Positions 47,674-57,062 of a stretch of 64,000 nt of DNA are shown one piece after another (within the stretch, counting starts at the first letter, position 1; each line of letters opens with the position of its first letter). A program made the position numbers and the translations under genes. The stretch is from contig JAKOMP010000013.1 in assembly GCA_022241785.1 (NCBI GenBank), positions 27,950 through 91,949 of the forward strand. The letters are read 5' to 3'. A model generated the notes under the pieces. That model was not told the origin of the DNA, searched no databases, and was given only the letters and a program-made list of their open reading frames with translations. Origin of the DNA: Cyanocohniella sp. LLY (GTDB taxonomy: Bacteria; Cyanobacteriota; Cyanobacteriia; Cyanobacteriales; Nostocaceae).

Positions 47674-49392
47674 ATGGCGAAAACCAAAATACTAACGCCT
47701 GTACTTCTGTTTATTTTATCTCTGACGCTGTTAAGCTTGCATTCATTTGGGCAAACAATTATGACCTCAGCACCCCGCCTGCTGACAGACCCATTTTTGC
47801 AACTGCCCACTGAAACCTCAGTGCGAGTAGTATGGTTTACTGAGTTTGTTGGTAATCAACATATAGTCACTTATGGTGAGAATTTAGCTCAAACCATCAG
47901 AGCAAATACAACTAAACTCAGCCGCACACGCGAAGACCAGCACTCACAAATAGCCAACCCCCCTCAACAACCTGTCAACCGTGATATTTGGCGACACGAA
48001 GCAGAGGTAACTGGGTTAACGACTGGTGTGCGTATTCCTTATCGCGTCACGAGTATCCGGGAAGATGGAGAAAATATCAGCAGTGATGTTTTTACCCTTG
48101 CACCCACACCAAAACCAGGTACACCACTAAAAATATTGCTGACCTCAGACCATCAGTTAAAACCGATGACAGCAGCCAATTTACAAAAAGTGGTAGAGAC
48201 AGTAGGACGAGTAGATGCAGTGTGGTTTGCTGGTGATTTAATTAATGTGAGCGATCGCGCCTCAGAATGGTTTGATGATCAACGGGGTGGTGCATTTTTC
48301 CCGGCTTTACAAGGTCGTGCTAACTATGAAATGGAACACAATGGCGTTAAAGCCACATATACAGGGGGCGAAATTATTCAACACGCCCCTATGTTTACAG
48401 CCATTGGTAATCATGAAGTCATGGGACGCTGGGGACGGAAGGGAAGTTTAAACGATGAATTTAATGATGCGATTCCCCGTCCTGTTGCTCAAAAGTTATA
48501 TAGTGGACAATCTTTAATAAATAATTCTTATAACACCAATACTTACGAAGAAATTTTCACCCTCCCCCAAAGTAAAACAGGTGGAAAACGATATTATGCA
48601 GTTAGCTTTGGTGATGTGCGTCTTGTCGTTCTCTACGTTACTAATATGTGGCGCACACCCAAACTAGATGAAAAATCTAGAGGTAGATACAGGGAAGCCG
48701 CCCCAGATTTAAATAATCCGGAAAACTGGGGTTATGGACAACTGATTTTTGAACCAATCGCTCAAGGCACTCAGCAATATAATTGGTTAACCGCAGAACT
48801 CAACAGCCCAGAATTTCAACAAGCAAAATACAAAGTTGTGATGTTCCATCATCCACCCCATACTTTGGGTGATAACATCGTTCCTGCTTACACCAATCCA
48901 GTCCAAATCATTGAACGCGATCACAATAGCCAAGTTAAAGCAGTACGTTATGAGTATCCCAAAAATGCCGATTACATCATCCGTGATGTTGTCCCCTTAC
49001 TAGAAGCCGCTGGTGTGCAACTTGTATTTTATGGGCATTCCCATTTGTGGAATCGCTTTGTCAGTCCTAGTGGCATACACTTTCTCGAAACATCAAATGT
49101 AGGTAACTCCTATGGTGCTGCTTGGGGTGAAAAGAAGCGAGAAATACCCAATGGTTACCAAGAAGAATACGTCGCACTTGGTGACCCTAATAATTTACAA
49201 CCAGTAGTCCCGACAATTGACCCTTTGCTAGATCAGGATGGTCAACCAATGCCCTATATTGCTAGTAACGAAATCACCGTTTTTAGCATCTTTGACACCA
49301 GTACAAACACCGTCAGTAGCTATCGTTTTGATACAAGGTCACCAGGGTCAGAAATTGTAAAATTTGATGAATTTAAACTAGACCAGAAATAG
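47674..49392 (+). CDS. Secreted metallophosphoesterase, purple-acid-phosphatase-like
   Basis: 572 residues with a signal peptide (KILTPVLLFILSLTLLSLHS). A fibronectin-like N-terminal domain (about 38-145) precedes the calcineurin fold: ILLTSDHQL, WFAGDLINVSDRA, FTAIGNHEVMGRWG, VVMFHHPPHTL and FYGHSHLWNR, giving the usual Asp, Asn and His metal ligands; the first motif reads SDHQ instead of DxH with the usual spacing. A purple acid phosphatase-type phosphomonoesterase is likely. It would release phosphate outside the cytoplasm. Confidence 0.85.
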   Translation: MAKTKILTPVLLFILSLTLLSLHSFGQTIMTSAPRLLTDPFLQLPTETSVRVVWFTEFVGNQHIVTYGENLAQTIRANTTKLSRTREDQHSQIANPPQQPVNRDIWRHEAEVTGLTTGVRIPYRVTSIREDGENISSDVFTLAPTPKPGTPLKILLTSDHQLKPMTAANLQKVVETVGRVDAVWFAGDLINVSDRASEWFDDQRGGAFFPALQGRANYEMEHNGVKATYTGGEIIQHAPMFTAIGNHEVMGRWGRKGSLNDEFNDAIPRPVAQKLYSGQSLINNSYNTNTYEEIFTLPQSKTGGKRYYAVSFGDVRLVVLYVTNMWRTPKLDEKSRGRYREAAPDLNNPENWGYGQLIFEPIAQGTQQYNWLTAELNSPEFQQAKYKVVMFHHPPHTLGDNIVPAYTNPVQIIERDHNSQVKAVRYEYPKNADYIIRDVVPLLEAAGVQLVFYGHSHLWNRFVSPSGIHFLETSNVGNSYGAAWGEKKREIPNGYQEEYVALGDPNNLQPVVPTIDPLLDQDGQPMPYIASNEITVFSIFDTSTNTVSSYRFDTRSPGSEIVKFDEFKLDQK

Positions 49393-49876
49393 CTGCTCAG
49401 AAAATAAATTATCCAATTTACTCAGATAATATTTTTTTATCTTCCCCCTGCCCCCTTGCTCCCTGCTCCCCTGCCTCACTCCCCTCTTGGCTATTTTGCT
49501 CCATCCAGCGATAATTATGGCAATATAGAATAGAGCCAGAGTAAACAGAAGTATGAGAGTCGGCTTGTGCCTACAGGTTGCCACTATGAAACTTCAGAAA
49601 TCAGGGTAATAACTTTTCCTTATTCCCAACGGCACCTAAGTATAAGTCCCCCAGGCAAAATTGTGATTGCCTCTCTTGTAAAGTTCTGGGTTGCTACTGT
49701 TAGTATCATCTGCCCATTTGACACTACATCAAGGTTTTGATAACCGCCACGAAATGGCCAAAATCATTGATGTTCGCATAAATTTCCTCAATAGGCTGGC
49801 GAAAGGGGTGTATTATCGTCTGAACATTTGTACTGAACTGCGACAAAGATATATATACTCCTACCTTGACTCTTAA
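49393..49876. other. Spacer upstream of pipX
   Basis: 484 bp with the C-rich heptamer-like tract at 49444-49486. No convincing NtcA site (GTA-N8-TAC) was found by eye. The pipX promoter should lie here. Confidence 0.4.
49444..49486. repeat. C-rich degenerate heptamer tract
   Basis: Units such as CCCTTGC, TCCCTGC and TCCCCTG repeat with a period near seven, a degenerate STRR. Confidence 0.55.
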
Positions 49877-50155
49877 ATGAATCCAGAAAACTCAGAAACT
49901 TACATAAATCATCCAACTTGGGGTTTGCTTTATAGAATCTGCATGGTTGATGAAAACCAGGATCTGTTCACAACACTTTATGCCCAACGTTTGTTTTTTG
50001 TAGTGGCAAATGACATTAAAGGGATCAAATTTCAGTCTATAGGTCGTACTGAAGCGAGAATGTTGTTGGAAAATCGTTTGCGTACTCTGCGTCGCAGTGG
50101 TCAATCCCAAGAGTACGATCAACTTCAGAGTGTCTTCCAACGCACATTCCAATGA
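49877..50155 (+). CDS. pipX: PII-interacting protein PipX
   Basis: 92 residues, the normal size. The Tudor-like N-terminal domain contains YINHPTWGLLYRIC and LYAQRLFFVVAND, followed by IGRTEARMLLENRLRTLRR and a C-terminal helix. PipX coactivates NtcA when 2-oxoglutarate is high and is sequestered by PII when nitrogen is plentiful. The stop overlaps the pipY start by 4 bp (ATGA), the conserved cyanobacterial pipX-pipY arrangement. Confidence 0.97.
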   Translation: MNPENSETYINHPTWGLLYRICMVDENQDLFTTLYAQRLFFVVANDIKGIKFQSIGRTEARMLLENRLRTLRRSGQSQEYDQLQSVFQRTFQ

Positions 50156-50820
50156 CCAGTTCCATTAGCGAGCGTATTACCACTATTTGTGCCTCATTAC
50201 CGCCTTCAGTCAGGTTAATTGCTGTTAGCAAGACATTTCCGGCTGAGGCAATTCGGTCTGCTTATAACGCCGGAGTTCGAGATTTTGGCGAAAATCGTAT
50301 CCAAGAAGCTGCTAGTAAACAAGCCGAGTTACAAGATTTAGCGGATATTACTTGGCACTTTATTGGTCATTTGCAAAGCAATAAAGCCAAAAAAGCCCTG
50401 GAATTATTTGATTGGATTCACTCGGTAGATAATTTGAAGCTAGCACAGCGCTTAAATCAATTAGCGCCACAACAAGGAGTTAGTCCCCATGTTTGTCTAC
50501 AAGTGAAAATTTTGCCTGACCCGAATAAGTCAGGTTGGAGTGTCCCAGAACTACTAGCTGACTTACCCGCCTTGGATGAGTGTAAAAATTTACAAATTCA
50601 AGGTTTGATGACAATTCCACCTTTAGGATTAAATGATGCGGAAATTTTAAATGTATTTAATAATACACATGATTTAGCCAAAAAAATTCAATCACAAAAC
50701 TGGTCTCACATAAAAATTCCAGAATTATCCATGGGTATGTCAGGTGACTACCAATTAGCAGTGCAAGCTGGAGCAACGATGGTAAGATTAGGAACCATAT
50801 TGTTTGGTCAGCGCACTTAG
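50152..50820 (+). CDS. pipY: PLP homeostasis protein PipY (YggS/COG0325)
   Basis: 222 residues. LIAVSKTFPAEAIRSAYNAG holds the PLP lysine; FGENRIQEAASKQ, WHFIGHLQSNKAKKAL and LSMGMSGDYQLAVQAGATMV, then RLGTILFG, are family hallmarks. The single TIM-barrel domain binds PLP without known enzymatic activity and keeps vitamin B6 and amino-acid pools balanced. It is coupled to pipX by overlapping ATGA. A hairpin follows 44 bp downstream. Confidence 0.96.
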   Translation: MTSSISERITTICASLPPSVRLIAVSKTFPAEAIRSAYNAGVRDFGENRIQEAASKQAELQDLADITWHFIGHLQSNKAKKALELFDWIHSVDNLKLAQRLNQLAPQQGVSPHVCLQVKILPDPNKSGWSVPELLADLPALDECKNLQIQGLMTIPPLGLNDAEILNVFNNTHDLAKKIQSQNWSHIKIPELSMGMSGDYQLAVQAGATMVRLGTILFGQRT

Positions 50821-51187
50821 GGGATCAATCCTCAATTTTTGGTGGTGATATCAATAACAGAAGGGCTGGTATACAGAGATGTATCCAGCCTTACTGATGT
50901 CATCTAATACAATAAATCCAGCCTTAACAAAGCTAGCTACCAAGAAAAAAGGGATGCAAACTCAGCTTTATTTAGCACAATCATTAGGCTATAATCTTGA
51001 CTCATTATTGCCTGTGGGTTAATCTACAGGCGTTCCCCAAAAATTCGGTTCATCACCACTAGCTGTGATCGAGGCTACAATCAGCGATAAAATTGCTAAG
51101 TTGTCTGGCTTTGTAGCAATCAAACCTAGCTAAATGAACTAACTAATAGCAAACTCAATAAGGGTAACTTTTACCAAGAGAGTCATA
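50821..51187. other. Spacer pipY-sepF
   Basis: 367 bp. A stem-loop at 50864-50890 may end the pipXY transcript; after that there is presumably the sepF promoter. No gene seen. Confidence 0.4.
50864..50890 (+). terminator. Stem-loop downstream of pipY
   Basis: GGCTGGTATACA pairs with TGTATCCAGCC (one bulged T) around a GAGA tetraloop. T run short; probable weak terminator. Confidence 0.45.
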
Positions 51188-51790
51188 ATGAACAACATAT
51201 TTACTAAACTTCGAGACTTTGTAGGTCTCAACGAGCAAGTAGAATACGAATATTACGAAGAAGAAGCCGATGCAGAAGTTGGTAACTACCAAAATTTGTA
51301 TCAAGAAGAAAATCCCCAACCAGCACCAGCAGAAGCCACTGCTCAAAATCGACGTTGGCGGGAACCCATGACTACAATGGGTGATGATGTAGCCACAGGA
51401 TCAAAGTCTACGATGGGGAATGTTATTGGTATGCCAGGAGCTATTAACGGTATTTCAGAAGTTTTAGTACTTGAGCCTCGCACATTTGAAGAAATGCCCC
51501 AGGCAATTCAAGCACTCAGAGAGCGCAAGTCAGTTGTATTAAACTTGACCATTATGGACCCGGATCAAGCACAACGGGCAGTAGACTTTGTTGCAGGTGG
51601 AACTTACGCACTAGATGGACATCAAGAGCGCATCGGAGAAAGTATCTTTTTGTTTACGCCCAGTTGCGTGCAAGTTAGCACCCAAGGTGGAGTTATTCAT
51701 GAAGTACCACAACCCCCTGCTCGCCCTGCACGTCCCGCTGGTAGTCCTACTCAAAATTGGGGTAATGACGTTAACCGGATGGTACAGTAA
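51188..51790 (+). CDS. sepF: Cell-division protein SepF (Cdv2)
   Basis: 200 residues. N-terminal amphipathic helix [13 protein letters not shown] suits membrane binding; an acidic, proline-rich linker follows (about 20-85), then the SepF core (about 90-175): [40 protein letters not shown] and [11 protein letters not shown]. SepF anchors and bundles FtsZ filaments at the septum and is the main anchor in cyanobacteria, which lack FtsA. Located upstream of proC as in other Nostocales. Confidence 0.96.
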   Translation: MNNIFTKLRDFVGLNEQVEYEYYEEEADAEVGNYQNLYQEENPQPAPAEATAQNRRWREPMTTMGDDVATGSKSTMGNVIGMPGAINGISEVLVLEPRTFEEMPQAIQALRERKSVVLNLTIMDPDQAQRAVDFVAGGTYALDGHQERIGESIFLFTPSCVQVSTQGGVIHEVPQPPARPARPAGSPTQNWGNDVNRMVQ

Positions 51791-51843
51791 CATTCAAAAA
51801 TTAGTCAAAAGTCCAAAGTTGCAAATTTTTGATTATTGTCTGG

Positions 51844-51895
51844 GCGGGTTTAACGAGATATATTGTCTTACCATAGATTGATGGGTTAAACCTGC
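51844..51895 (+). terminator. Inverted repeat between sepF and proC
   Basis: GCGGGTTTAAC (51844-51854) pairs with GTTAAACCTGC (51885-51895), an 11-bp stem with one G-T pair and a 30-nt loop, about 30 bp before the proC ATG. Could be a terminator or a leader structure for proC. Confidence 0.35.
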
Positions 51896-51924
51896 TCTTA
51901 TTGACTATTGACTATACTAAGTTA

Positions 51925-52737
51925 ATGACTATTAAATTTGGCTTAATTGGTGGCGGGGTAATGGGAGAAGCGCTATTATGCCGCCTTATTGCGCGGGGAA
52001 TTTATCAACCATCGGCAGTCATAGTCAGCGAACCCCTCAAAGCAAGACAAGCTTTTTTGCAACAGCAATATGGTGTAACTGTCACTACAGATAACAGTTT
52101 AGTTTTTCAGCAAGCCAGCGAAGTGGTGTTTTTAGCAGTAAAGCCACAAGTATTTAGTGCGATCGCTCAAGAATTAGCAGATGTCCTGACTAAAGGGCTG
52201 TCACCCCTAGTAATATCGATTTTGGCTGGAGTATCCTTAGGTCAGCTAGAAGCAGCATTTCCCCAGTTACCAGTAATTCGAGCTATGCCCAACACCCCAG
52301 CCACAGTGGGGGCGGGAATTACCGCTATGTGTTTAGGAGCATACACCAACGCCAAGCACCACAAAATAGCACAGCAAGTTTTTTCTGCTGTGGGGGAAGT
52401 TGTAGAAGTTTCCGAAGTGCTAATGGATGCAGTCACAGGACTATCGGGTAGTGGCCCGGCTTATGTAGCCTTAATGGTAGAAGCCCTAGCTGATGGCGGA
52501 GTAGCCGCGGGTTTACCCAGAGGGATAGCCCATCAACTAGCCCTGCAAACTGTTCTAGGCACAGCCACACTCTTGCAAGACCAAAAAATACATCCCGCAG
52601 AACTCAAAGACCGTGTAACTAGTCCTGGTGGGACAACCATAGCTGGTATTGCCCAACTAGAAAAAGCAGGATTTCGCTCTGCCTTAATTGAAGCAGTGAA
52701 AGCAGCAGCATGGCGATCGCAGGAGTTGGGAAAATGA
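51925..52737 (+). CDS. proC: Pyrroline-5-carboxylate reductase
   Basis: 270 residues from the ATG at 51925; an in-frame TTG at 51901 would add eight residues. NADPH-binding FGLIGGGVMGEALLCRL, VFLAVKPQVF, IRAMPNTPATVGAG and the dimer signature LSGSGPAYVALMVEALADGG. It makes proline from P5C. Placed after sepF, 134 bp away across the inverted repeat. Confidence 0.96.
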   Translation: MTIKFGLIGGGVMGEALLCRLIARGIYQPSAVIVSEPLKARQAFLQQQYGVTVTTDNSLVFQQASEVVFLAVKPQVFSAIAQELADVLTKGLSPLVISILAGVSLGQLEAAFPQLPVIRAMPNTPATVGAGITAMCLGAYTNAKHHKIAQQVFSAVGEVVEVSEVLMDAVTGLSGSGPAYVALMVEALADGGVAAGLPRGIAHQLALQTVLGTATLLQDQKIHPAELKDRVTSPGGTTIAGIAQLEKAGFRSALIEAVKAAAWRSQELGK

Positions 52738-52744
52738 GAAAATG

Positions 52745-52864
52745 GGGAGTAGGGAGTAGGGAGTAGGGAGTTGGGAGTTGGGAGTTGGGGGACAGGGTAC
52801 AGAAGGGAAGTTTTTTTCATCTTCCTCATCGCCCCTATTCTCCACTCCCCACTCACCACTCCCT
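52745..52864. repeat. Opposed heptamer arrays (GGGAGTn / ACTCCCn)
   Basis: 52745-52786 holds six units: GGGAGTA three times and GGGAGTT three times. 52844-52864 holds ACTCCCC, ACTCACC, ACTCCCT, the complementary heptamer. The two arrays are inverted and could pair in the RNA downstream of proC. The same heptamer recurs at 1749-1775 and 56572-56592. Confidence 0.8.
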
Positions 52865-52930
52865 AATACTTAACGAAGTTGACAAAATAGCCGTTAATAT
52901 AGTAAAAAGTCCGGTTGCAAATTTGATTGA

Positions 52931-55603
52931 GTGAATTATTCCGCGCCTTCTCCAGACCTTGACTTAGGGTTGATATTTCCCTTTGAACTAGATCAGTTCC
53001 AAAATGATGCGATCGCGTCCCTAAACGCTGGACGCTCCGTAGTTGTGTGTGCGCCCACAGGTTCGGGCAAAACATTAGTTGGGGAATATGCTATTTATCG
53101 CGCCCTATCACGGGGGAAACGTGTGTTTTACACTACTCCCCTCAAGGCGTTGTCAAATCAGAAATTACGCGATTTTCGTGAGACGTTTGGGTATGACCAG
53201 GTGGGGTTGTTAACTGGAGATGCTTCCATTAACAGAGATGCACCAATTCTGGTGATGACTACAGAAATTTTTCGCAATATGCTCTATGGCACACCCATCG
53301 GGCAAGTAGGCATTTCCTTAGTAGATGTTGAGGCGGTGGTGCTGGATGAATGCCACTATATGAATGATCGCCAACGAGGTACAGTTTGGGAAGAATCAAT
53401 TATTTATTGTCCTCGGGCAATTCAGCTAGTAGCCTTGTCGGCAACTGTTGCTAATAGCGATCAACTCACCGACTGGCTAAATCGCGTTCATGGCCCCACT
53501 GACCTGATTTACTCGAATTTTCGCCCAGTTCCTTTGGAATTTCACTATTGCAATCCTAAAGGGCTGTTTCCGCTGCTGAATGATAGTAAAACTAAAATTA
53601 ACCCGCGTCTGGCAAATAGGGGCAAAAGAAAGCAAGGAGATAGGGGCAGAGGTGGTAGACCGGAAGCTCCCGGCATCGCCTATACTTTGAGCCATTTACA
53701 GCAACGAGATATGCTCCCGGCGATTTATTTTATTTTTAGTCGTCGGGGATGTGATAAGGCCGTAGCAGAAGTTGGTGATTTGTGGCTGGTGAATAATGAT
53801 GAGTCGCAAATATTAAGACGACAAATAGATGACTTTTTAGCCCGTAATCCCGAAGCTGGACGTTCTGGACAAATTGCGCCGCTTTACCGGGGCATTGCTG
53901 CCCACCATGCCGGCATTTTACCTGCGTGGAAGGGGTTGGTGGAAGAACTATTTCAGCAAGGGTTGATTAAAGTCGTTTTCGCCACAGAAACCCTGGCCGC
54001 AGGAATTAATATGCCTGCCCGCACCACGGTCATTTCTACCCTTTCTAAACGTACTGACTCGGGACATCGTTTATTAAACGCTTCCGAATTCCTGCAAATG
54101 GCCGGACGCGCCGGACGACGGGGGATGGATTTACAAGGTCATGTGGTGACAGTACAAACTCCCTTTGAAGGCTCGAAAGAAGCTGCATATTTAGCGACAT
54201 CGAAACCAGATCCTTTGGTCAGCCAGTTTACACCCAGCTACGGGATGGTGCTGAACTTGTTGCAAATCCATACTCTAGAGCAAGCCAAGGAACTCATAGA
54301 ACGCAGCTTTGGGCAGTACATGGCAACCTTGTATTTAAAACCAGAGTATGACGAGATGGCCGAATTGAAAACACAATTGGCGCAATTGCATGAACAAATT
54401 GCCGCAGTTAGTGAACATGATTTGGCGATTTATGAGAAATTACGGCAACGCCTAAAAGTCGAACGCCAGTTATTACAAACTCTGCAAGAACAAGCCCAAG
54501 AAAACCGGCAAGAAGAATTTGTGATGATGTTGAGCTTTGCAGTGTCGGGAACTCTGCTGAGTCTCAAAGGTAAAAATATTGCTGTGTCTGCACCGATAAC
54601 AGCTGTATTGGTGGGCAAAACACCTGGTGCTGGAGAAGCTCCTTACTTGGTATGTTTGGGGCAAGATAACCGCTGGTATGTGGTGACTACTGGGGATGTA
54701 ATTGATTTATATGCGGAACTGCCCCGAATTGAGATCCCAGAGCATGTTCTACCACCGGCAGACTTGAATTTAAAACCAGGACAATCACTGCGTGGTAGTG
54801 AACAAACATTTGCGATCGCCCAACAAATTCCTCAGCCACAAGGCTCATTATATATGCCGCCAGAAGTGGCAGAACAACTCAGTCGTGTTGCCGCCATCCA
54901 AGAGCAGTTAGAAGCTAATCCCATCCATCAATCAGGCAATGCTAGCAAGATTTTCAAACGCCGCGCCCGTTATGTGGAATTAGAAGCTGAACTCGAAGAG
55001 TTGCAATCGCAAGTAGAGCAAAACTCACAACGTCATTGGGAAGAATTTGTCAATTTAATTGCCATCTTGCAACACTTTGGTTGTTTGGATAACTTAGTCC
55101 CCACACAATTAGGGCAAATTGCCGCCGCCATTCGCGGAGAAAATGAATTGTGGATCGGTTTAGTATTGGCTAGTGGTGAATTGGATAACTTAGATCCACA
55201 CCATTTAGCAGCAGCAATTGCCGCCTTAGTAATTGAAACTCCCCGCCCAGATAGTAGGGTGCATTTTCAACTGAGTAACGAAGTGGTAGAAGCCTTGGCA
55301 AAACTACGGGGTATTCGGCGTCAAATCTTTCAACTGCAACGGCGGTATAATGTCACCCTGCCTATTTGGTTGGAATTTGAATTAATTGCCTTAGTGGAAC
55401 AATGGGCATTGGGAACACCGTGGATAGAACTCTGTGACAATACCACTTTAGATGAAGGCGATGTGGTGAGAATTTTACGCCGGACGTTGGATTTATTATC
55501 TCAAATCCCCCACGTTCCCAATGTGCCGCAAAGCTTCCAGCGTAATGCTTATCGGGCTATTCAATTAATTGATAGATTCCCGGTAAATGAAGTGGTTGAT
55601 TGA
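52931..55603 (+). CDS. Ski2/ISE2-type DExH-box RNA helicase
   Basis: 890 residues from the GTG at 52931, placed just ahead of the conserved FPFELDQFQNDAIASLNAGR. RecA1: VCAPTGSGKTLVGEYA, TTPLKALSNQKLRDF, LDECHYMND, LSATVANS. RecA2: HHAGILPAWKGLVEELF, FATETLAAGINMPAR, QMAGRAGRRGMD. A basic insert lies near 225-245. The C-terminal half includes the DSHCT region typical of Ski2/Mtr4 and the chloroplast helicase ISE2. Acts in RNA processing or decay; details inferred from family. Confidence 0.93.
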   Translation: MNYSAPSPDLDLGLIFPFELDQFQNDAIASLNAGRSVVVCAPTGSGKTLVGEYAIYRALSRGKRVFYTTPLKALSNQKLRDFRETFGYDQVGLLTGDASINRDAPILVMTTEIFRNMLYGTPIGQVGISLVDVEAVVLDECHYMNDRQRGTVWEESIIYCPRAIQLVALSATVANSDQLTDWLNRVHGPTDLIYSNFRPVPLEFHYCNPKGLFPLLNDSKTKINPRLANRGKRKQGDRGRGGRPEAPGIAYTLSHLQQRDMLPAIYFIFSRRGCDKAVAEVGDLWLVNNDESQILRRQIDDFLARNPEAGRSGQIAPLYRGIAAHHAGILPAWKGLVEELFQQGLIKVVFATETLAAGINMPARTTVISTLSKRTDSGHRLLNASEFLQMAGRAGRRGMDLQGHVVTVQTPFEGSKEAAYLATSKPDPLVSQFTPSYGMVLNLLQIHTLEQAKELIERSFGQYMATLYLKPEYDEMAELKTQLAQLHEQIAAVSEHDLAIYEKLRQRLKVERQLLQTLQEQAQENRQEEFVMMLSFAVSGTLLSLKGKNIAVSAPITAVLVGKTPGAGEAPYLVCLGQDNRWYVVTTGDVIDLYAELPRIEIPEHVLPPADLNLKPGQSLRGSEQTFAIAQQIPQPQGSLYMPPEVAEQLSRVAAIQEQLEANPIHQSGNASKIFKRRARYVELEAELEELQSQVEQNSQRHWEEFVNLIAILQHFGCLDNLVPTQLGQIAAAIRGENELWIGLVLASGELDNLDPHHLAAAIAALVIETPRPDSRVHFQLSNEVVEALAKLRGIRRQIFQLQRRYNVTLPIWLEFELIALVEQWALGTPWIELCDNTTLDEGDVVRILRRTLDLLSQIPHVPNVPQSFQRNAYRAIQLIDRFPVNEVVD

Positions 55604-55644
55604 ATTGGGGATATGAAAGAAAATGATTCTTTTAATGGCTAGCT

Positions 55645-56529
55645 TCAATTAAATGGTGGTAGTTCAAGAGGAATGGTACCCAACAAGCCTTTACGAAAAT
55701 CTGTTAAAAGATGCCTAGCGGTTCGCTCTACATCGCCTTTGTAACGATGCTCCGCTAGGGCGTGTAAATATCCTTCTCCTGTGTGAAGTGCGGGGTCGAG
55801 GTCGTAACGGGTATATAAGGGTGCGCGGGGTAATAATTCACCTGCTGTTTCTTGAAGATTATTCACTAAATCCACGAAAGCCGATGCCACTAGTTGGTTA
55901 TCATAAGATGCTTGCCCAATATCATCACAAATGGCTAATTTTACCGCGGCTTCTTGATTTCCCATTTTTAAGGGAATGACACCAGGTGCATCTAATAATT
56001 CCAATTGTTCGGAAATTCTCACCCAACGCAAGGAACGCGTCACCCCTGGACGGGCGGCACTTTCAACTACGCGCTTGCCTAAAAGACGGTTAATTAAGGC
56101 TGATTTGCCCACATTGGGAAAACCAATTACCACAGCGCGAACTGGACGAGGTAACATCCCGCGATCGCGTCTTCTTTGATTGAGTTCTACGCCAGCTGCT
56201 TGGGCGGCTTTAGAAATTGCTACTACGCCTTGTCCTTGTTTGGCGTTGGTAGAATAGGCTACTTCACCCTGACTTTTAAACCAATCTATCCACAGCGATC
56301 GCACTTGGGGCGAAATCATATCTAATCGGTTTAATACCAATACTCGCGCCTTATTTCCCACCCACTCATTAATTTGGGGGTGATGTGTCGCCAAGGGAAT
56401 CCGCGCATCTCGTACTTCTAGGACTACATCCACCCGATTTAGCTGTTCTTTGAGATTTTTTTCAGCCTTGGCAATATGTCCTGGATACCATTGGATCAGG
56501 TTTAATTTATAGTTTTGCGTTAAAGACAT
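55645..56529 (-). CDS. ylqF: Ribosome biogenesis GTPase YlqF/RbgA
   Basis: 294 residues with circularly permuted G motifs: G4 VLNRLDM comes first, then G1 GFPNVGKSALINRL and G3 DAPGVI. The opening IQWYPGHIAKAEKNLKEQL is characteristic. YlqF promotes late assembly of the 50S subunit. Convergent with the helicase gene. The C-terminal domain after about 190 contains ELLPRAPLYTRYDL and is helical, as in RbgA. Confidence 0.95.
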   Translation of the reverse strand: MSLTQNYKLNLIQWYPGHIAKAEKNLKEQLNRVDVVLEVRDARIPLATHHPQINEWVGNKARVLVLNRLDMISPQVRSLWIDWFKSQGEVAYSTNAKQGQGVVAISKAAQAAGVELNQRRRDRGMLPRPVRAVVIGFPNVGKSALINRLLGKRVVESAARPGVTRSLRWVRISEQLELLDAPGVIPLKMGNQEAAVKLAICDDIGQASYDNQLVASAFVDLVNNLQETAGELLPRAPLYTRYDLDPALHTGEGYLHALAEHRYKGDVERTARHLLTDFRKGLLGTIPLELPPFN

Positions 56530-56571
56530 AATGAATTACCAATAGCTATTCATTCATTATCGCCTGTAAGA

Positions 56572-56592
56572 GGGAGTAGGGAGTGGGGAGCT
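56572..56592. repeat. GGGAGTn heptamer, 3 units
   Basis: GGGAGTA, GGGAGTG, GGGAGCT in tandem between ylqF and the antitoxin-like gene. Confidence 0.7.
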
Positions 56593-56618
56593 GGTTGGGT
56601 TTGGGTTGCGCTGAGGTA

Positions 56619-56861
56619 ATGGGTGATAAGCTTCAGATAGATTTAGACCAATTTTTAGAATTTTTGTCCCCTAGGATTACAAATACACAGTTTAACGCTA
56701 AAGTCAATAACGGTAAAATCGAAATTCCCGCTGAGTATCAAGACGAGATACACAACGCGGAAATAGTTCAAATTGTGATACTGAAACCCTTGTCAAAAAA
56801 GAAAAGTTTTCCGCAAACGGGTATCATCGCCCAGCTAACTGCAAATCCTATAATGAAATAG
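56619..56861 (+). CDS. Antitoxin-like small protein, C terminus apparently shortened
   Basis: 80 residues from the ATG at 56619, which has GAGG just upstream. The segment FNAKVNNGKIEIPAEYQDEI reads like a MazE/AbrB-type swapped-hairpin start (NGKI.IP), and the tail GIIAQLTANPIM resembles the linker of cyanobacterial antitoxins that normally continues into a toxin-neutralising helix. Here it stops right after that point. No toxin gene follows within 200 bp. I read it as an orphan or decaying antitoxin; this is inference. Confidence 0.5.
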   Translation: MGDKLQIDLDQFLEFLSPRITNTQFNAKVNNGKIEIPAEYQDEIHNAEIVQIVILKPLSKKKSFPQTGIIAQLTANPIMK

Positions 56862-57062
56862 GAAGGGAGCATCTCAAGATTGTAAGAACAAACATACTAA
56901 CAGAATATAAAATTGCTCCTTGACGTAAGCAAAGCAATGAATGAAGACTTGAGAAGCGTTAGATTCATTCCATATGTTTTGGCTGGGTTTTACACCAATA
57001 TATAGTTCAAATGTTCTAACAAAGTTGACATGCTCCCAATAGGAATGCTATGTGGATCAATT

